A program made the translations under genes and the position numbers. A stretch of DNA of 64,000 nucleotides from Streptomyces varsoviensis (GTDB taxonomy: Bacteria > Actinomycetota > Actinomycetes > Streptomycetales > Streptomycetaceae): NCBI RefSeq assembly GCF_000718635.1, contig NZ_JOBF01000013.1:381803-445802 (forward strand). The letters are read 5' to 3'. This document shows, piece after piece, positions 9,001 to 17,998 of the stretch. The notes beneath the pieces are model-generated. The model was not told where the DNA came from. It was given only the letters and a program-made list of their open reading frames with translations, and made no database searches. The number at the start of each line of letters is the position of its first letter. Within the stretch, counting starts at the first letter, position 1.

Positions 9001-9208
9001 AGGAGGTGGGGCGTCGGCCCGGCACCGTGTTGCCGCCGTACAGCGCGAGCCGTTCCTCGGCCTCGGACTCCAGCAGCCCGCGCGGCCCGCTCTCCAGGGC
9101 GCGCAGCGCCTGGAGCGTGCTGCCCGCGCCCCTGGTCCGGATGGCCGCGGTCCGTGCGGTCGAGCTCGGGGAACCGGGGCCGGCGACGGCCTCAGGCACC
9201 CAGGCCAC
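6032..9208 (-). CDS. mgtA: Magnesium-type P-type ATPase (type IIIB)
   Basis: A 1058-residue cation pump. Actuator loop LTGESVPVAK, phosphorylation motif DKTGTLT with Asp383, and hinge GDGVNDLAAL near residue 790 are all present. The ten-helix pattern and the motif VGLTPEMLPVIV in M4 fit MgtA/MgtB Mg2+ importers. The start is a GTG at 9208, overlapping the upstream ArsR gene by 17 bases, so the two are translationally linked and probably co-regulated. The nucleotide-binding domain carries an unusual insertion of about 130 residues (roughly 496-625), rich in Gly, Asp and repeated RPY motifs, which homologues lack. Mg2+ is inferred from the family; other divalent ions remain possible. Confidence 0.85.
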   Translation of the reverse strand: MAWVPEAVAGPGSPSSTARTAAIRTRGAGSTLQALRALESGPRGLLESEAEERLALYGGNTVPGRRPTSWPRRFARSLRDPFTAVLLCLGLISATAASWGTSLVIAVLVTVSCALRSTGEHRADRSAAALRSLVATTATVQRRPDKAAQGDEAAEAAESAAPRVRELPVDELVPGDVIRLGPGDLVPADVRLLRATGLTVHQAALTGESVPVAKHAPDAAGGTGATPPPSAGHVGAPGTADAVPFDQPHLCFQGSSVASGSGTALVVATGSDTVFSSTYSHRRQRPATAFDRSVNGISWTLIRFMLLTAPLVLLVNALVRGRGMETLPFAVAVAVGLTPEMLPVIVTTALARGAARLARGGEVIVRRLPALHDLGAADVLCIDKTGTLTQDRPAVDRAVGADGAPDPDVLHWAAVNALWTLQLAELPAPDALDEAILDADEERGSTADDTTGLDALPFDAARRLSTAVVRAPGGRTGQVALVVKGAVENVLERCSHVAPSPAGPGRAPDEGAAGPGTGRAIGCEDGRPRTDIRTIAPPQPGRDAHEGPPRPYEAAPAESGGGSRPYGVEAHDGYRPGDDEGDGAVRAYDAERGSGLRAPDDDGGMVGRPYGPEHADSTGSGPGLLRVVGDGRVERVIPARGRVLDETERARLLRLAEESAADGLRVLAVAVAERPARSRPYTTADERGLTFIGFVCLRDTPAPTAADALAVLAQRGVDVKVLTGDHPGTAARACRDLGLEPGEVVTAARIDASDDAALAELAGRTTVFARCSPEHKARVVAALRSAGRTTGFLGDGVNDLAALHAADVGICPRDAVDVTREAADVVLASKDLTSLDRAIVTGRRSTVNIAAYLRITLSSNFGNVIAMLVAGLLLPFLPMLPAQVLVQNLCFDAAQLALAFDRPGPGAHLRPTVLRPRALTRFVSGFGVLNACADLATFAVLALAVPALAHGSGQEAFHAGWFTENLLTQALVILLLRSGRRASPPVRAATAALAVLALTLPLSPLAPLLGMTALPPLYYGLMALVLSVYGTVLALAAARYDRRAAAREAAPHSAPAQP

Positions 9209-9572
9209 GCACGTGCCCGGACCTCGATCCCGCGTCGGTGTCGCGGGCGGCGAGCTGCCCGACCATCAGCCGCACGATGGTCACCACGTTCGGGTCGTCC
9301 ACGAGGTAGACCACCCGGCGGCCTTCGCGGCGCGAGCGCACCAGCCCCGCCAGCTTCAGCTTCGCCAGGTGCTGGCTCACGGCGGGCAGCGCGCCGCCCA
9401 CCCGCTCGGCGAGCCCGCTGACGTCGCTCTCGCCCTGGGCCAGCGCCCACACGATGTGCAGCCGGGCCGAGGAGGCCAGCAGACCGAAGGCCGCGGCCGC
9501 CTCCGACAGGACGTGGGCGGGCGGGTCCTGCGCGCCTTCCGCGTCCTCGGTTCTCCGGAAGCCTGCCGCCAC
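9192..9572 (-). CDS. ArsR-family transcriptional regulator
   Basis: A 126-residue winged-helix protein. The HTH spans about 50-90 (DVSGLAERVGGALPAVSQHLAKLKLAGLV), followed by the wing RREGRRVVYLVDD. Start is GTG with AGGAGA upstream. It is the first gene of a two-gene operon with the P-type ATPase, whose start lies inside its last codons. ArsR proteins usually repress adjacent metal transporters and release DNA on metal binding. No CxC metal site is visible; the C-terminal Asp/His residues (DTDAGSRSGH) could coordinate metal, but this is not certain. Confidence 0.88.
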   Translation of the reverse strand: MAAGFRRTEDAEGAQDPPAHVLSEAAAAFGLLASSARLHIVWALAQGESDVSGLAERVGGALPAVSQHLAKLKLAGLVRSRREGRRVVYLVDDPNVVTIVRLMVGQLAARDTDAGSRSGHVRGLGA

Positions 9573-9929
9573 TGTCGTTCTCCTGCCCCTGTCGGTCGGG
9601 GCGTCGATGCCGCCCCGAAGGGGTCATTCTAGGCGCCGGTGCGGCTCGCCGTCGTGGGCCGCGGGCTTGCGGCGACGTTCGGGGCGGGGCCTCGGGGCCT
9701 CGGCGCGGGCGGCCGGGAGGTCCGTACTCGGCGTACGCGGCGGGGGCGGGGCGGCCGGGCGGTCGACAGGCGGTGTTCGGCGCGCGCGGCGGGGAAGCCG
9801 GCGCTTACCGCTGAGTAACGATTGGGTCCATGACCCCACTTGCCCCTGCCGCCGCGACAAGCCATGCATGGGGCCCGAGACTTCGGGTAGGCGCGCCATC
9901 GCTGACATATGAAGGCCAGGGAGGGCGAC
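9573..9929. other. 357-bp divergent spacer upstream of the ArsR operon and sigma-factor gene
   Basis: Carries the leaders of the leftward ArsR/ATPase operon and the rightward sigma gene. A GGGTAG sits about 35 bases before the sigma start, which recalls the -10 of SigB-type promoters, but I see no matching GTTT-type -35. No gene is convincing here. Confidence 0.45.
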
Positions 9930-10784
9930 GTGAATATCGCGGGCGAGACGGTCAGGGCAGTCGCGACGGTGGGCGAGCTGCCGTACATCGAGGAGCCTGC
10001 CGCGGTGGCACCGCGCGACGCACGCGACTTGTCGCGGCTGTTCTTCGACCGTCTCGCGGTGCTGGAGGAGGGGACGGCCGAGTACCAGTACGCGCGCAAC
10101 ACCCTCATCGAGATCAACCTCTCCCTCGTGAAGTTCGCCGCCGCCCGCTACCGCAACCGCGCCGACCAGATGGAGGACATCGTCCAGGTCGGCACGATCG
10201 GCCTCATAAAGGCCATCGACCGGTTCGACCTGAGCCGTGAGGTGGAGTTCACCACCTTCGCCGTGCCGTACATCCTGGGCGAGATCAAGCGCCACTTCCG
10301 CGACACGAGCTGGGCCGTCCACGTGCCGCGCAGGCTCCAGGAGCTGCGGGTGGACCTCGCCAAGGCCGCCGCCGAGCTGGCGCAGCGCCTCGACCACACG
10401 CCGACCGCCTCGGACCTCGCCGCGCACATGGGGCTCAGCGAGGAAGAGGTCATCGAGGGCATCGTCGCGAGCAACGGCTACACCGCCGGCTCCATCGACA
10501 TGCCCGCCGACGACGCCCCCGAGCAGATGGGCAACGCCCTCGCGGACCGGCTGGGCGAGCTGGACCCGGGGCTGGAGGGCGTCGAGAACGTCACCGCGCT
10601 CAAGCCGCTCCTCGAAGGGCTCGGCGACCGCGACCGGCAGATCCTGCGGATGCGGTTCGGCGGCGAGATGACCCAGTCCGAGATCGGCGAGGAGCTGGGC
10701 ATCTCCCAGATGCACGTCTCCCGGCTGCTCTCCCGCATCCTCTCCCGGCTCCGCGCGGGCCTGCTCGCCCAGCCGGCCGCGTAA
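9930..10784 (+). CDS. SigB/SigF/SigG-family RNA polymerase sigma factor
   Basis: A 284-residue group 3 sigma factor. Region 2 is clear (NLSLVKFAAARYRNRADQ; DIVQVGTIGLIKAIDRFD; FTTFAVPYILGEIKRHFRD). Region 3 follows with VPRRLQELRVDLAKAA, and region 4 ends in an HTH (MTQSEIGEELGISQMHVSRLLSRIL). This family controls stress responses and sporulation in Streptomyces and is usually held by RsbW-type anti-sigma kinases. I prefer the GTG at 9930, with AGGGAGGG upstream, over the ATG at 9909, which has none. No anti-sigma gene adjoins it; an RsbW-like kinase lies 4 kb away but a link is speculative. Confidence 0.9.
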   Translation: MNIAGETVRAVATVGELPYIEEPAAVAPRDARDLSRLFFDRLAVLEEGTAEYQYARNTLIEINLSLVKFAAARYRNRADQMEDIVQVGTIGLIKAIDRFDLSREVEFTTFAVPYILGEIKRHFRDTSWAVHVPRRLQELRVDLAKAAAELAQRLDHTPTASDLAAHMGLSEEEVIEGIVASNGYTAGSIDMPADDAPEQMGNALADRLGELDPGLEGVENVTALKPLLEGLGDRDRQILRMRFGGEMTQSEIGEELGISQMHVSRLLSRILSRLRAGLLAQPAA

Positions 10785-10873
10785 GCCCGTAGTGCCCGGA
10801 CGGTCGCGTTAGCCCTTCGTAGGCCCGTAGCGCCCGGTCGGCCGCGTAGGCCCGTAGCGTCAGCGCGCCTTGT

Positions 10874-10916
10874 GCCGCCGCCCTCCTCGCGTCCGCTTCG
10901 CGAGGAGGGCGGCGGC
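10874..10916. terminator. Perfect 18-bp hairpin between convergent genes
   Basis: The arm at 10874-10891 (GCCGCCGCCCTCCTCGCG) is perfectly complementary to 10899-10916 around a 7-base loop. It lies between the sigma-factor gene and the convergent membrane-protein gene and should terminate both directions. Confidence 0.85.
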
Positions 10917-10926
10917 GGAACCCTTG

Positions 10927-11292
10927 TTACCGCTCCGAGGCGGGGTGCGTACGGGCGGCGCGGCGCAGGGTGATGATGAGCGCGGCCGACGCGGCGACGA
11001 TCAGGGCGACGAAGCCGGGGTGGATGTCCTTGGACAGGCTCTCCGCGCCGTCGGGGCGTACCAGCCACACCACGAGCGGGATCGCGAAGGCGGCGGCCAG
11101 TATCCCCGCCGCCCCGCGCACCGCCCCGTCGCGGACGCGGGTGAAGGCGGCGATCAGGGCGATGACGACCGGTACGGACGCGAGCAGCGCGAACTCCCCG
11201 AGGACCATGATCGGGACCGCCCACGCGCTGACGGTCGCCGCCCGGGGGACGCGGGGGTCGGTGCCGGTGGGGGTCATGGACGGTGCTGACAT
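10927..11292 (-). CDS. Small integral membrane protein, function unknown
   Basis: A 121-residue protein that is mostly hydrophobic. About four transmembrane helices are visible: WAVPIMVLGEFALLASVPVV, then VIALIAAF, GAAGILAAAFAIPLVVWLV and GFVALIVAASAALIITL, with a basic C-terminal tail. The ATG at 11292 has GAGGAG at a good distance. The frame stays open upstream, but that extension is not convincing. No enzyme or binding motif is visible. An AT-rich spacer with a perfect inverted repeat about 110 bases upstream suggests regulated transcription. Confidence 0.7.
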   Translation of the reverse strand: MSAPSMTPTGTDPRVPRAATVSAWAVPIMVLGEFALLASVPVVIALIAAFTRVRDGAVRGAAGILAAAFAIPLVVWLVRPDGAESLSKDIHPGFVALIVAASAALIITLRRAARTHPASER

Positions 11293-11403
11293 GACGATCT
11301 CCTCGGGTGCGAGTGGCCGCCGCGCCCAGGCGGGTGGGGTGGGATGGGCGGTGGGATGGCGTCGCGACACCGGGTCGGTGAGTTGTCGGTTAGTCGCTAT
11401 GCC

Positions 11404-11426
11404 CTTAGTTAGAAGTTATAACTAAG
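11404..11426. promoter_or_regulatory. Inverted repeat CTTAGTTA-N7-TAACTAAG in an AT-rich island
   Basis: Perfect 8-bp arms at 11404-11411 and 11419-11426, with the 10-bp palindrome AGTTATAACT nested at 11414-11423. The surroundings (about 11385-11500) are far more AT-rich than this genome and contain further TTAGT and ACTAA words. It lies upstream of the membrane-protein gene and resembles MarR/TetR-type operators. Confidence 0.55.
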
Positions 11427-11508
11427 CCGAGTGGGCCCCGTCAAGAGTTTTCGCTACACCCTCTAACTGGAGTTTGAGGTTCATAAACTAACGAGACTCG
11501 GGCTGGGA

Positions 11509-12441
11509 CTAGGGCCGAGCCTCGGACCAAGGCCCGGGCGGCGGATTCTCAGGCGGCTCGCAAGCGCGCAGCGCGTCCAGCACCACCCGCACCGCCGCGC
11601 GCGGGGGCGACCCGCGGCGGACGGCCGCCGTGATCGTGCGCGTCACCGGCGTAGCCAGCTCCCTGGTGGCCACGCGGTAGCGGCTGTGGTCGACGGCCAG
11701 GCCCGGCAGCAGCGCGATCGACAGCCCGGCCTCGACGTGCTGAAGGGTCATCATGTAGTTGCTGAACCGGCCCACCACCCGCGGCTCGAACCGCGACTGG
11801 CGGCACAGCCGCAGCGCGAGATTGGCCATGTACGACTGGGGCACGTCGAACGCCCACGGCTCGTCCGCGAAGGCCGCGATGTCCACGGCCCCGCCCCGCG
11901 CCGCGGGGTGCCCGGGCGGCAGCACCAGCCGGATCGGGTCCGTGGCCAGCGGCACGAAGTCGAGGTCCGGGCCCAGCGGCAGCTCGTCGAAGTCGGTGGT
12001 CGTGATGACGATGTCCGCGTCGCCGCCGCGCAGCGCGGGCAGGCTGGCGTGCGGCTCCAGCTCCAGCAGCTCCACGTCGAGGTGTGGGTACGCGCGGGCC
12101 AGCCGGGTCACCGCCGGCACGGCCATCGTGTGGATCGCGCTCTGGAACGACGCCAGGCGCACCAGCCCCGCCGGCTCCTCGCCGAACCCGCGCAGCTCCG
12201 CCTCGACCCCCTCCATGTGGTCGAGGATCGCCCGCGCCCGCCGCGCCAGGATCACCCCCGCCGGGGTCAGCCGCACCCGGCGCCCCGTGCGTTCCAGCAA
12301 CTGCGTACGGGTCTCGGCCTCCAACACGGCGAGCTGCTGCGACACGCTCGACGGGCTCATATTGGCGGCCTGGGCCACCGCCCGGACCGTGCCCAGCGTG
12401 TCCAGCCTGCTCAGCAGCCGCAGCCGCCAGGGGTTCATCAT
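11509..12441 (-). CDS. LysR-type transcriptional regulator
   Basis: A 310-residue LysR regulator. The N-terminal HTH (1-60) includes LGTVRAVAQAANMSPSSVSQQLAVLEAETRTQLLER, followed by the effector-binding fold (RLASFQSAIHTMAVPAV ... RLVLPPGHPAA). It is transcribed away from the aminotransferase-like gene with 155 bases between them, the classic LysR arrangement. In Burkholderia a LysR protein, DgdR, controls the dialkylglycine decarboxylase gene dgdA; the neighbour here is a close match to DgdA, so this protein may have the same job. That is inference from context, because LysR effector domains are not predictive. Confidence 0.88.
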   Translation of the reverse strand: MMNPWRLRLLSRLDTLGTVRAVAQAANMSPSSVSQQLAVLEAETRTQLLERTGRRVRLTPAGVILARRARAILDHMEGVEAELRGFGEEPAGLVRLASFQSAIHTMAVPAVTRLARAYPHLDVELLELEPHASLPALRGGDADIVITTTDFDELPLGPDLDFVPLATDPIRLVLPPGHPAARGGAVDIAAFADEPWAFDVPQSYMANLALRLCRQSRFEPRVVGRFSNYMMTLQHVEAGLSIALLPGLAVDHSRYRVATRELATPVTRTITAAVRRGSPPRAAVRVVLDALRACEPPENPPPGPWSEARP

Positions 12442-12557
12442 CCGGGCATTATCCGGTCGCCGTCGTGCGGGTGGTGCGGCTCGCTGTCGGGCGGCTTGTA
12501 CGGCCGAGGCTCGTACGGCTTGTACGGCGGAGCCGAACAGGACGGGCGGAATCGTGA

Positions 12558-13958
<1,401 letters not shown>

Positions 13959-14496
13959 CCAGGCGCTGACGCTGGTCTTTGAGCGGCGGCCACTGTGGGC
14001 CGGCTCCCGAGCGCCGGGCGCTGAGGGCCCCGGCCCCGAGCGCCGGGCGCGGACGGTCGCCGGCCCCGAGTGCCGGGCGCTGAGGGTCGGCCCGAGCGTC
14101 GACCGCTCAGGGCCGCCGGCCCTGAGCGCCGGGCGCCCAGAGAGGTTCGCGGCCCGCGTTCGCCCTGAGCCCGTGCCGCTGTCCTGGACCCGTACGCCCG
14201 CCCCTGGCCCGTACCCCTACGGGCGGGGGCGGACGAGGCACGGTAGTAGCGTCCCCGGCTCGGGCCGGTCACGCGCCTCGCGTCCGCACGGGCCTCATGC
14301 CCGTTACGCGCGTACGGGCCGTACGCCCGCCGCGCTATAGCGGCAGGGCCTCACGCGCGTAACGGGTCTGCCGCCCGTACGCCGCCGCGCCATAGGGGCA
14401 CGGCCTCACGCCCGTAACGGACCTACCGCCCGTCGTAACAGACCTACCGCCCGTACTCCCGCGGTGCCCGCACCGCTCAGCGGCCGTACCGCTCGC
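13959..14496. repeat. 538-bp repeat-rich spacer
   Basis: No credible gene. The left part (about 13985-14130) repeats degenerate units containing CCCCGAGCGCCGGGCGC. The right part (about 14300-14460) holds three degenerate copies of a roughly 25-bp unit built around GTAACGGACCTACCGCCCGT, interspersed with CGTACGGGC words. Similar ACGGACCTACC text reappears near 41745-41758. Confidence 0.75.
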
Positions 14497-14979
14497 TCAT
14501 TGCCCCAGCGGCTGGATCGCCAGTTCTCCGGTGTCGCGGAAAGCGTCGGCTCCCTCCGCCGGCTGCGGTATGCCCGTCGGGGAGGGGCGCAGCCAGGTCG
14601 CGCGGACCGTTTTGCCCGCCGCGTGCGGGGCCACTTCGAGGCAGGTCGCCAGCCGCTGCACCATGTGCCAGCCGAGCCCGCCGCCCCCGCCGAGGTCCGG
14701 CGCGCGCGGTACGGGCGGGGCGGGGCTGGAGTCGTCGATCTCCAGCACCAGCCGGCTCTGGCAGGCCCGCAGGCACAGCCGCCACCAGCCGGAGGTGTGC
14801 CGGATGGCGTTGGTGACCAGCTCCGAGACGACCAGCATCACCGCGTCCCGGTCCGCCCAGGGGCAGTCGCTGGCCAGGAACTCCGCCGCGGCGAGGCGGG
14901 CCCCAGCGGCGTCGGACTGCTGGGACTCCATGACCACCATGTCCCGCCGCCTCTTCTCTTCCGCCGAAAACTCGTTCAA
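14497..14979 (-). CDS. RsbW-like ATP-binding (anti-sigma/serine kinase) protein
   Basis: A 160-residue GHKL-fold protein. The N box is VVSELVTNAIRHT (about 50-62) and the glycine-rich lid region is DLGGGGGLGWHMVQRLA. Such HATPase_c_2 proteins act as serine kinases that sequester sigma factors or phosphorylate STAS-domain antagonists; Streptomyces have dozens. The open frame begins at a TTG at 14979; in-frame ATG codons at residues 14 and 17 are also possible starts. It is divergent from the carotenoid oxygenase gene. The partner is unknown, and no STAS protein adjoins it. Confidence 0.8.
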   Translation of the reverse strand: MNEFSAEEKRRRDMVVMESQQSDAAGARLAAAEFLASDCPWADRDAVMLVVSELVTNAIRHTSGWWRLCLRACQSRLVLEIDDSSPAPPVPRAPDLGGGGGLGWHMVQRLATCLEVAPHAAGKTVRATWLRPSPTGIPQPAEGADAFRDTGELAIQPLGQ

Positions 14980-15131
14980 GGGATTCTCACCCGAGGAACG
15001 CTTACCCAGCGATCAGCGGCTCATGAGCACATCCGGAGGACGAGGGTATGCGCAGTGCGCTCTCGACGGAACCGCGGATTCGCTGGACCGTGGAGGGAAG
15101 GCGGAGGGAAGCTGCGGAGGAGGCGGTCACG

Positions 15132-16541
15132 ATGGACCGTACGGACCCTGGAAACCCGTATTTGAGCGGCCTGTACGCGCCGGTGGGCGAGGAGGTCACG
15201 GCCCGGGAGCTGCCCGTCACCGGGCATGTGCCCGACGCGCTGAACGGACGGTACCTCCGCAACGGGCCCAACCCGATGGAGGTGGCGGACCCGGCCGCCC
15301 ACCACTGGTTCACCGGCCAGGGGATGGTGCACGGCGTACGGCTGCGCGGCGGCCGGGCCGAGTGGTACCGCAACCGCTGGGTCCGCAGCGACGCCGTGGC
15401 CCTGCGGCTCGGCGAGAAGGTGCCGCACGGCCCGCGCCACCTCGACACGGACGCGGCGCCCAACACGCACATCCTCCGCTTCGCCGGCCGCTACCTGGCG
15501 ACGGTCGAGGGCGGCCCGCTGCCGTACGAGCTGGACGGCGAGCTGAACACCATCGGCCCGCACGACTTCGGCGGCACCCTCCGGGGCGGCTTCGCCGCGC
15601 ACACCGTCCTCGACCCGGCCAACGGCGAGCTGCACGCGGTGGCGTACTGCTGGGCGTACCCGTATGTGACGTACCTCGTCATCGGCGCCGACGGGCGGGT
15701 ACGGCGATCGGTGGACGTCCCCGTCGAGGGGCGGCCGATGATGCACGACTTCTCGCTCACCGACTCCCACGTGCTCCTGTACGACCTGCCCGTCGTCTTC
15801 AGCGCCCAGGCGGCGGCCGACGGCACGGGCATCCCCTACGTCTGGGACCCCGAGCGGCAGCCCCGGCTAGGCGTGCTGCCGCGCGACGGCGACGCGGCGG
15901 ACGTCCGCTGGCTGGAGATCGACCCCTGCTTCGTCTTCCACCCGATGAACGCGTACGAGGAGGACGGCCGCATCACCGTCCGCCTCGCCCGCTACGACCG
16001 GCTCTTCGGCAAGGGCAGCGCGGGCCCCGACGAGTCGCCGCCGCTGCTGGAGCGGTGGACCGTCGACCTCGCCGCGGGGTCCGTGGCGTGCGAGCGGCTC
16101 GACGACCGGCCGATGGAGTTCCCGCGCGTGGACCCGCGCCGGCACACCCTGCCGCACCGCTACGGCTACGGCGTCGTGGCCCCGGCGGAGGGCTACGCGG
16201 GCGCCGCCGCCCGCCTGCACCTCAGCGGACAGGAGGTGCCGGTAGCCAACCGCCGGGTGGGCGCGGGGCTGGTCAAGTACGACCTGGAGCGCGGCACCAG
16301 CGAGGTCCGCCACAACGCGCCGGGGGAGGACAGCGGCGAGGCCGTCTTCGTGCCCGCCGGACCGGACTCCGCCGAGGACGACGGCTGGCTCCTGTCGTAC
16401 GTCTTCGACCCCGAGCGCGGCGCCAGCGATCTCGTCATCCTCGACGCGCGCGACATCACGGGCGACCCGGTGGCCCGGGTGCACCTGCCGGTACGGGTCC
16501 CCGTCGGCTTCCACGGGAACTGGGTGCCGGACGCGGGGTGA
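15132..16541 (+). CDS. Carotenoid oxygenase (CCD/RPE65 family)
   Basis: A 469-residue beta-propeller dioxygenase that cleaves a double bond in carotenoids, apocarotenoids or stilbenes. All four iron-ligand histidines can be placed: His157 in FAAHTVLDP, His205 in MMHDFSLT, His270 in VFHPMNAYE and His461 in GFHGNWVPD. The conserved N-terminal NGRYLRNGPNP is present. I chose the ATG at 15132 (GGAGGAGG upstream; MDRTDPGNPYLSGLYAPV matches usual N-termini). The ATG at 15048 also has GGAGG in front and would add 28 residues. No carotenoid biosynthesis genes are near, so the substrate is open. Confidence 0.9.
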   Translation: MDRTDPGNPYLSGLYAPVGEEVTARELPVTGHVPDALNGRYLRNGPNPMEVADPAAHHWFTGQGMVHGVRLRGGRAEWYRNRWVRSDAVALRLGEKVPHGPRHLDTDAAPNTHILRFAGRYLATVEGGPLPYELDGELNTIGPHDFGGTLRGGFAAHTVLDPANGELHAVAYCWAYPYVTYLVIGADGRVRRSVDVPVEGRPMMHDFSLTDSHVLLYDLPVVFSAQAAADGTGIPYVWDPERQPRLGVLPRDGDAADVRWLEIDPCFVFHPMNAYEEDGRITVRLARYDRLFGKGSAGPDESPPLLERWTVDLAAGSVACERLDDRPMEFPRVDPRRHTLPHRYGYGVVAPAEGYAGAAARLHLSGQEVPVANRRVGAGLVKYDLERGTSEVRHNAPGEDSGEAVFVPAGPDSAEDDGWLLSYVFDPERGASDLVILDARDITGDPVARVHLPVRVPVGFHGNWVPDAG

Positions 16542-16682
16542 CGGATCGCCTGAAGCCGGCGGCACGGGGCCATGGGCGCTATTTCCTCAACGTCCTTGCG
16601 TTGAGACCATGTTGGCGACCTGTGGTGCTCGGGCGACGGCCGGGTGCGGCGGTACGGGCGGCAACCGGCGGACCGCGGGCGG

Positions 16683-16770
16683 GTCTTGGGTGGGTCGCTG
16701 GTGGGTCTCGGGTGGGGCGCGGTCGGGCCGCGGGTGGGTCGCTGGTGGGTCGCTGGTGGGTCGCGGGTGG
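16683..16770. repeat. GGTGGGTCGCT-type tandem repeat before a GNAT gene
   Basis: About seven degenerate copies of an 11-12-bp GGGTGGGTCGCTGGTG-like unit run up to the ribosome-binding site of the next gene. On the opposite strand this is a pyrimidine-rich CCACC tract. Confidence 0.75.
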
Positions 16771-16780
16771 GGAGGGGCGC

Positions 16781-17323
16781 ATGGCCGAGGTGTTCTTGCG
16801 GCGTCTGACGCGCTGGCAGGCCGACCAGCAGCGGGAGGCCGTGGCGGACTTGTACGCCGCCGCGTACCGCGGGGCGCCCGGGCGGGAGTTCGAGATCCGC
16901 CGGGTGTTCCTCGACCGGTTCGAGGAGCATGTCCAGCGTCCGGGCTTCGACATGGTCATCGCCGGGGGCGCGGGGCTGGCCGGCTGCGTCTACGGCTTCC
17001 CGCCCGACCGGGACGGCGAGTTCTGGCAGGGCTTCCGGGGCGGCATCACGCCCGAGGTCGAGGAGCTCACCGCCCTCGGCCGGATCTTCGCCGTCGCCGA
17101 ACTCATGGTCCTCCCCGCGTTCCGCCGCGACCACGTCGCCACCCGCCTCCAGACCCTGCTCCTCGCCCGCAGCACCGCCCAGCTCGCGACCGTACTCATC
17201 GAACCGTCGAACACCCCGGCCCGTACGGCCTACCGCTCCTGGGGCTGGACGAAGCTCGGCGAACTGTCGCCGCGGGGCGGCAGACCCGAACTGGAGGCTT
17301 GGAGCCGGGAGTTGAGACCCTGA
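16781..17323 (+). CDS. GNAT-family N-acetyltransferase
   Basis: A 180-residue acetyltransferase. The GNAT core is visible as VAELMVLPAFRRDHVATRLQTLLLA (beta4 and the CoA pyrophosphate loop, here with a degenerate R-x-x-x-x-A pattern) and a C-terminal TVLIEPSNTPARTAYRSWGWTKLGE (beta5-alpha4). The ATG at 16781 has GGGGAGGGG in front. It directly follows a tandem repeat and ends 3 bases before the convergent small hypothetical gene. Substrate unknown. Confidence 0.8.
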   Translation: MAEVFLRRLTRWQADQQREAVADLYAAAYRGAPGREFEIRRVFLDRFEEHVQRPGFDMVIAGGAGLAGCVYGFPPDRDGEFWQGFRGGITPEVEELTALGRIFAVAELMVLPAFRRDHVATRLQTLLLARSTAQLATVLIEPSNTPARTAYRSWGWTKLGELSPRGGRPELEAWSRELRP

Positions 17324-17326
17324 CCG

Positions 17327-17812
17327 TCACCACCCGTTCCGGTCCGGTCCACGTGGGGTACCGGCACGTGGTCGTGGTGGCCGGCGCGTGCCGGGGCGGG
17401 TCTGTACGGCCTCGTGGACGGCCGTGCGCAGGGCGTCCGGTGAGGTGAGCCGCAGCCAGGGGCAGGGGGCTTCGGGCAAGATCCACAGCCGTTCCCCCTT
17501 GTACGTGCCGGGCGCGGGCGCGGTGATGGGGCTGCCGGGGGGCAGTACCTTCACGTGCTCGCTGTCGGCGAGTTCGTAACCGCGTCCGGGTTCGACGAGC
17601 CACCAGGCGGTGGCTTGGGTGCCGCACAGGAGGTACGGGCCGATGTGCCGGCCTCGGTAGGCGAGGTAGGTGGCGGTCGGGCTGGAGAGGACGAGCGACA
17701 TCTCGATGGTGTCCCAGAGGCGGCCGTTGCTGAGGGTGGCGGTCCGGCCCTGCGCCCAGAGCGCGCGGACGGCGCGAGGCTCGTCGGAGGCCGCGGAGAG
17801 CCAGTGCGCCAT
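17327..17812 (-). CDS. Small protein of the four-member prim-pol-like paralogue set (copy D)
   Basis: 161 residues, not assignable by name. It shares a layout with the three genes upstream: a W-D-x-(I/V)-(E/x) segment (RLWDTIEMSLVL, about 32-43), then IGPYLLCG, a WWLVEPG strand, VLPPGSPI and a closing RLWILPEA ... LTSPDALRTAVHEAV. This order recalls the second half of actinobacterial prim-pol N-terminal domains (FDAIDV ... GPV ... F.V.PG ... VAAPP ... W ... LPDA). The start ATG at 17812 has no good ribosome-binding site. The C-terminal 25 residues are Arg/Pro-rich. Function unknown. Confidence 0.65.
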   Translation of the reverse strand: MAHWLSAASDEPRAVRALWAQGRTATLSNGRLWDTIEMSLVLSSPTATYLAYRGRHIGPYLLCGTQATAWWLVEPGRGYELADSEHVKVLPPGSPITAPAPGTYKGERLWILPEAPCPWLRLTSPDALRTAVHEAVQTRPGTRRPPRPRAGTPRGPDRNGW

Positions 17813-17905
17813 CGAGGGTAGTGCGTTCCGGTGGTGTGGCGGGTGGTGTTCATGAGCGGTCCTGGGGGCTGGTATGGGCGGCTGTACGTCCGGTCAGGGG
17901 TGCGG

Positions 17906-17998
17906 TTACGTGAGGATGAGGACGGCGGCCCAGGCGAGGACGGCGAGTGCGGTGAGCACGAGGGCGAGACAGGCGGGCGACCCGCCGTCATCTGGCAT
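17906..17998 (-). CDS. 30-residue single-pass membrane peptide
   Basis: A frame of 30 codons starting ATG at 17998 and ending TAA. After MPDDGGSPACLA comes a continuous hydrophobic run of about 18 residues (LVLTALAVLAWAAVLILT) that would span a membrane once. It begins 11 bases inside the end of copy C, so it is translationally coupled to it. The acidic head, exact helix length and coupling argue for a real gene; there is no known name. It could be a membrane anchor, holin-like or toxin-like peptide, but nothing in the sequence decides. Confidence 0.5.
   Translation of the reverse strand: MPDDGGSPACLALVLTALAVLAWAAVLILT

Noticed and set aside
9885..9900. GGGTAG near 9890 as a SigB-type -10 element for the sigma-factor gene
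   Set aside because: No matching -35 of the GTTT type at the required distance; too weak to annotate.
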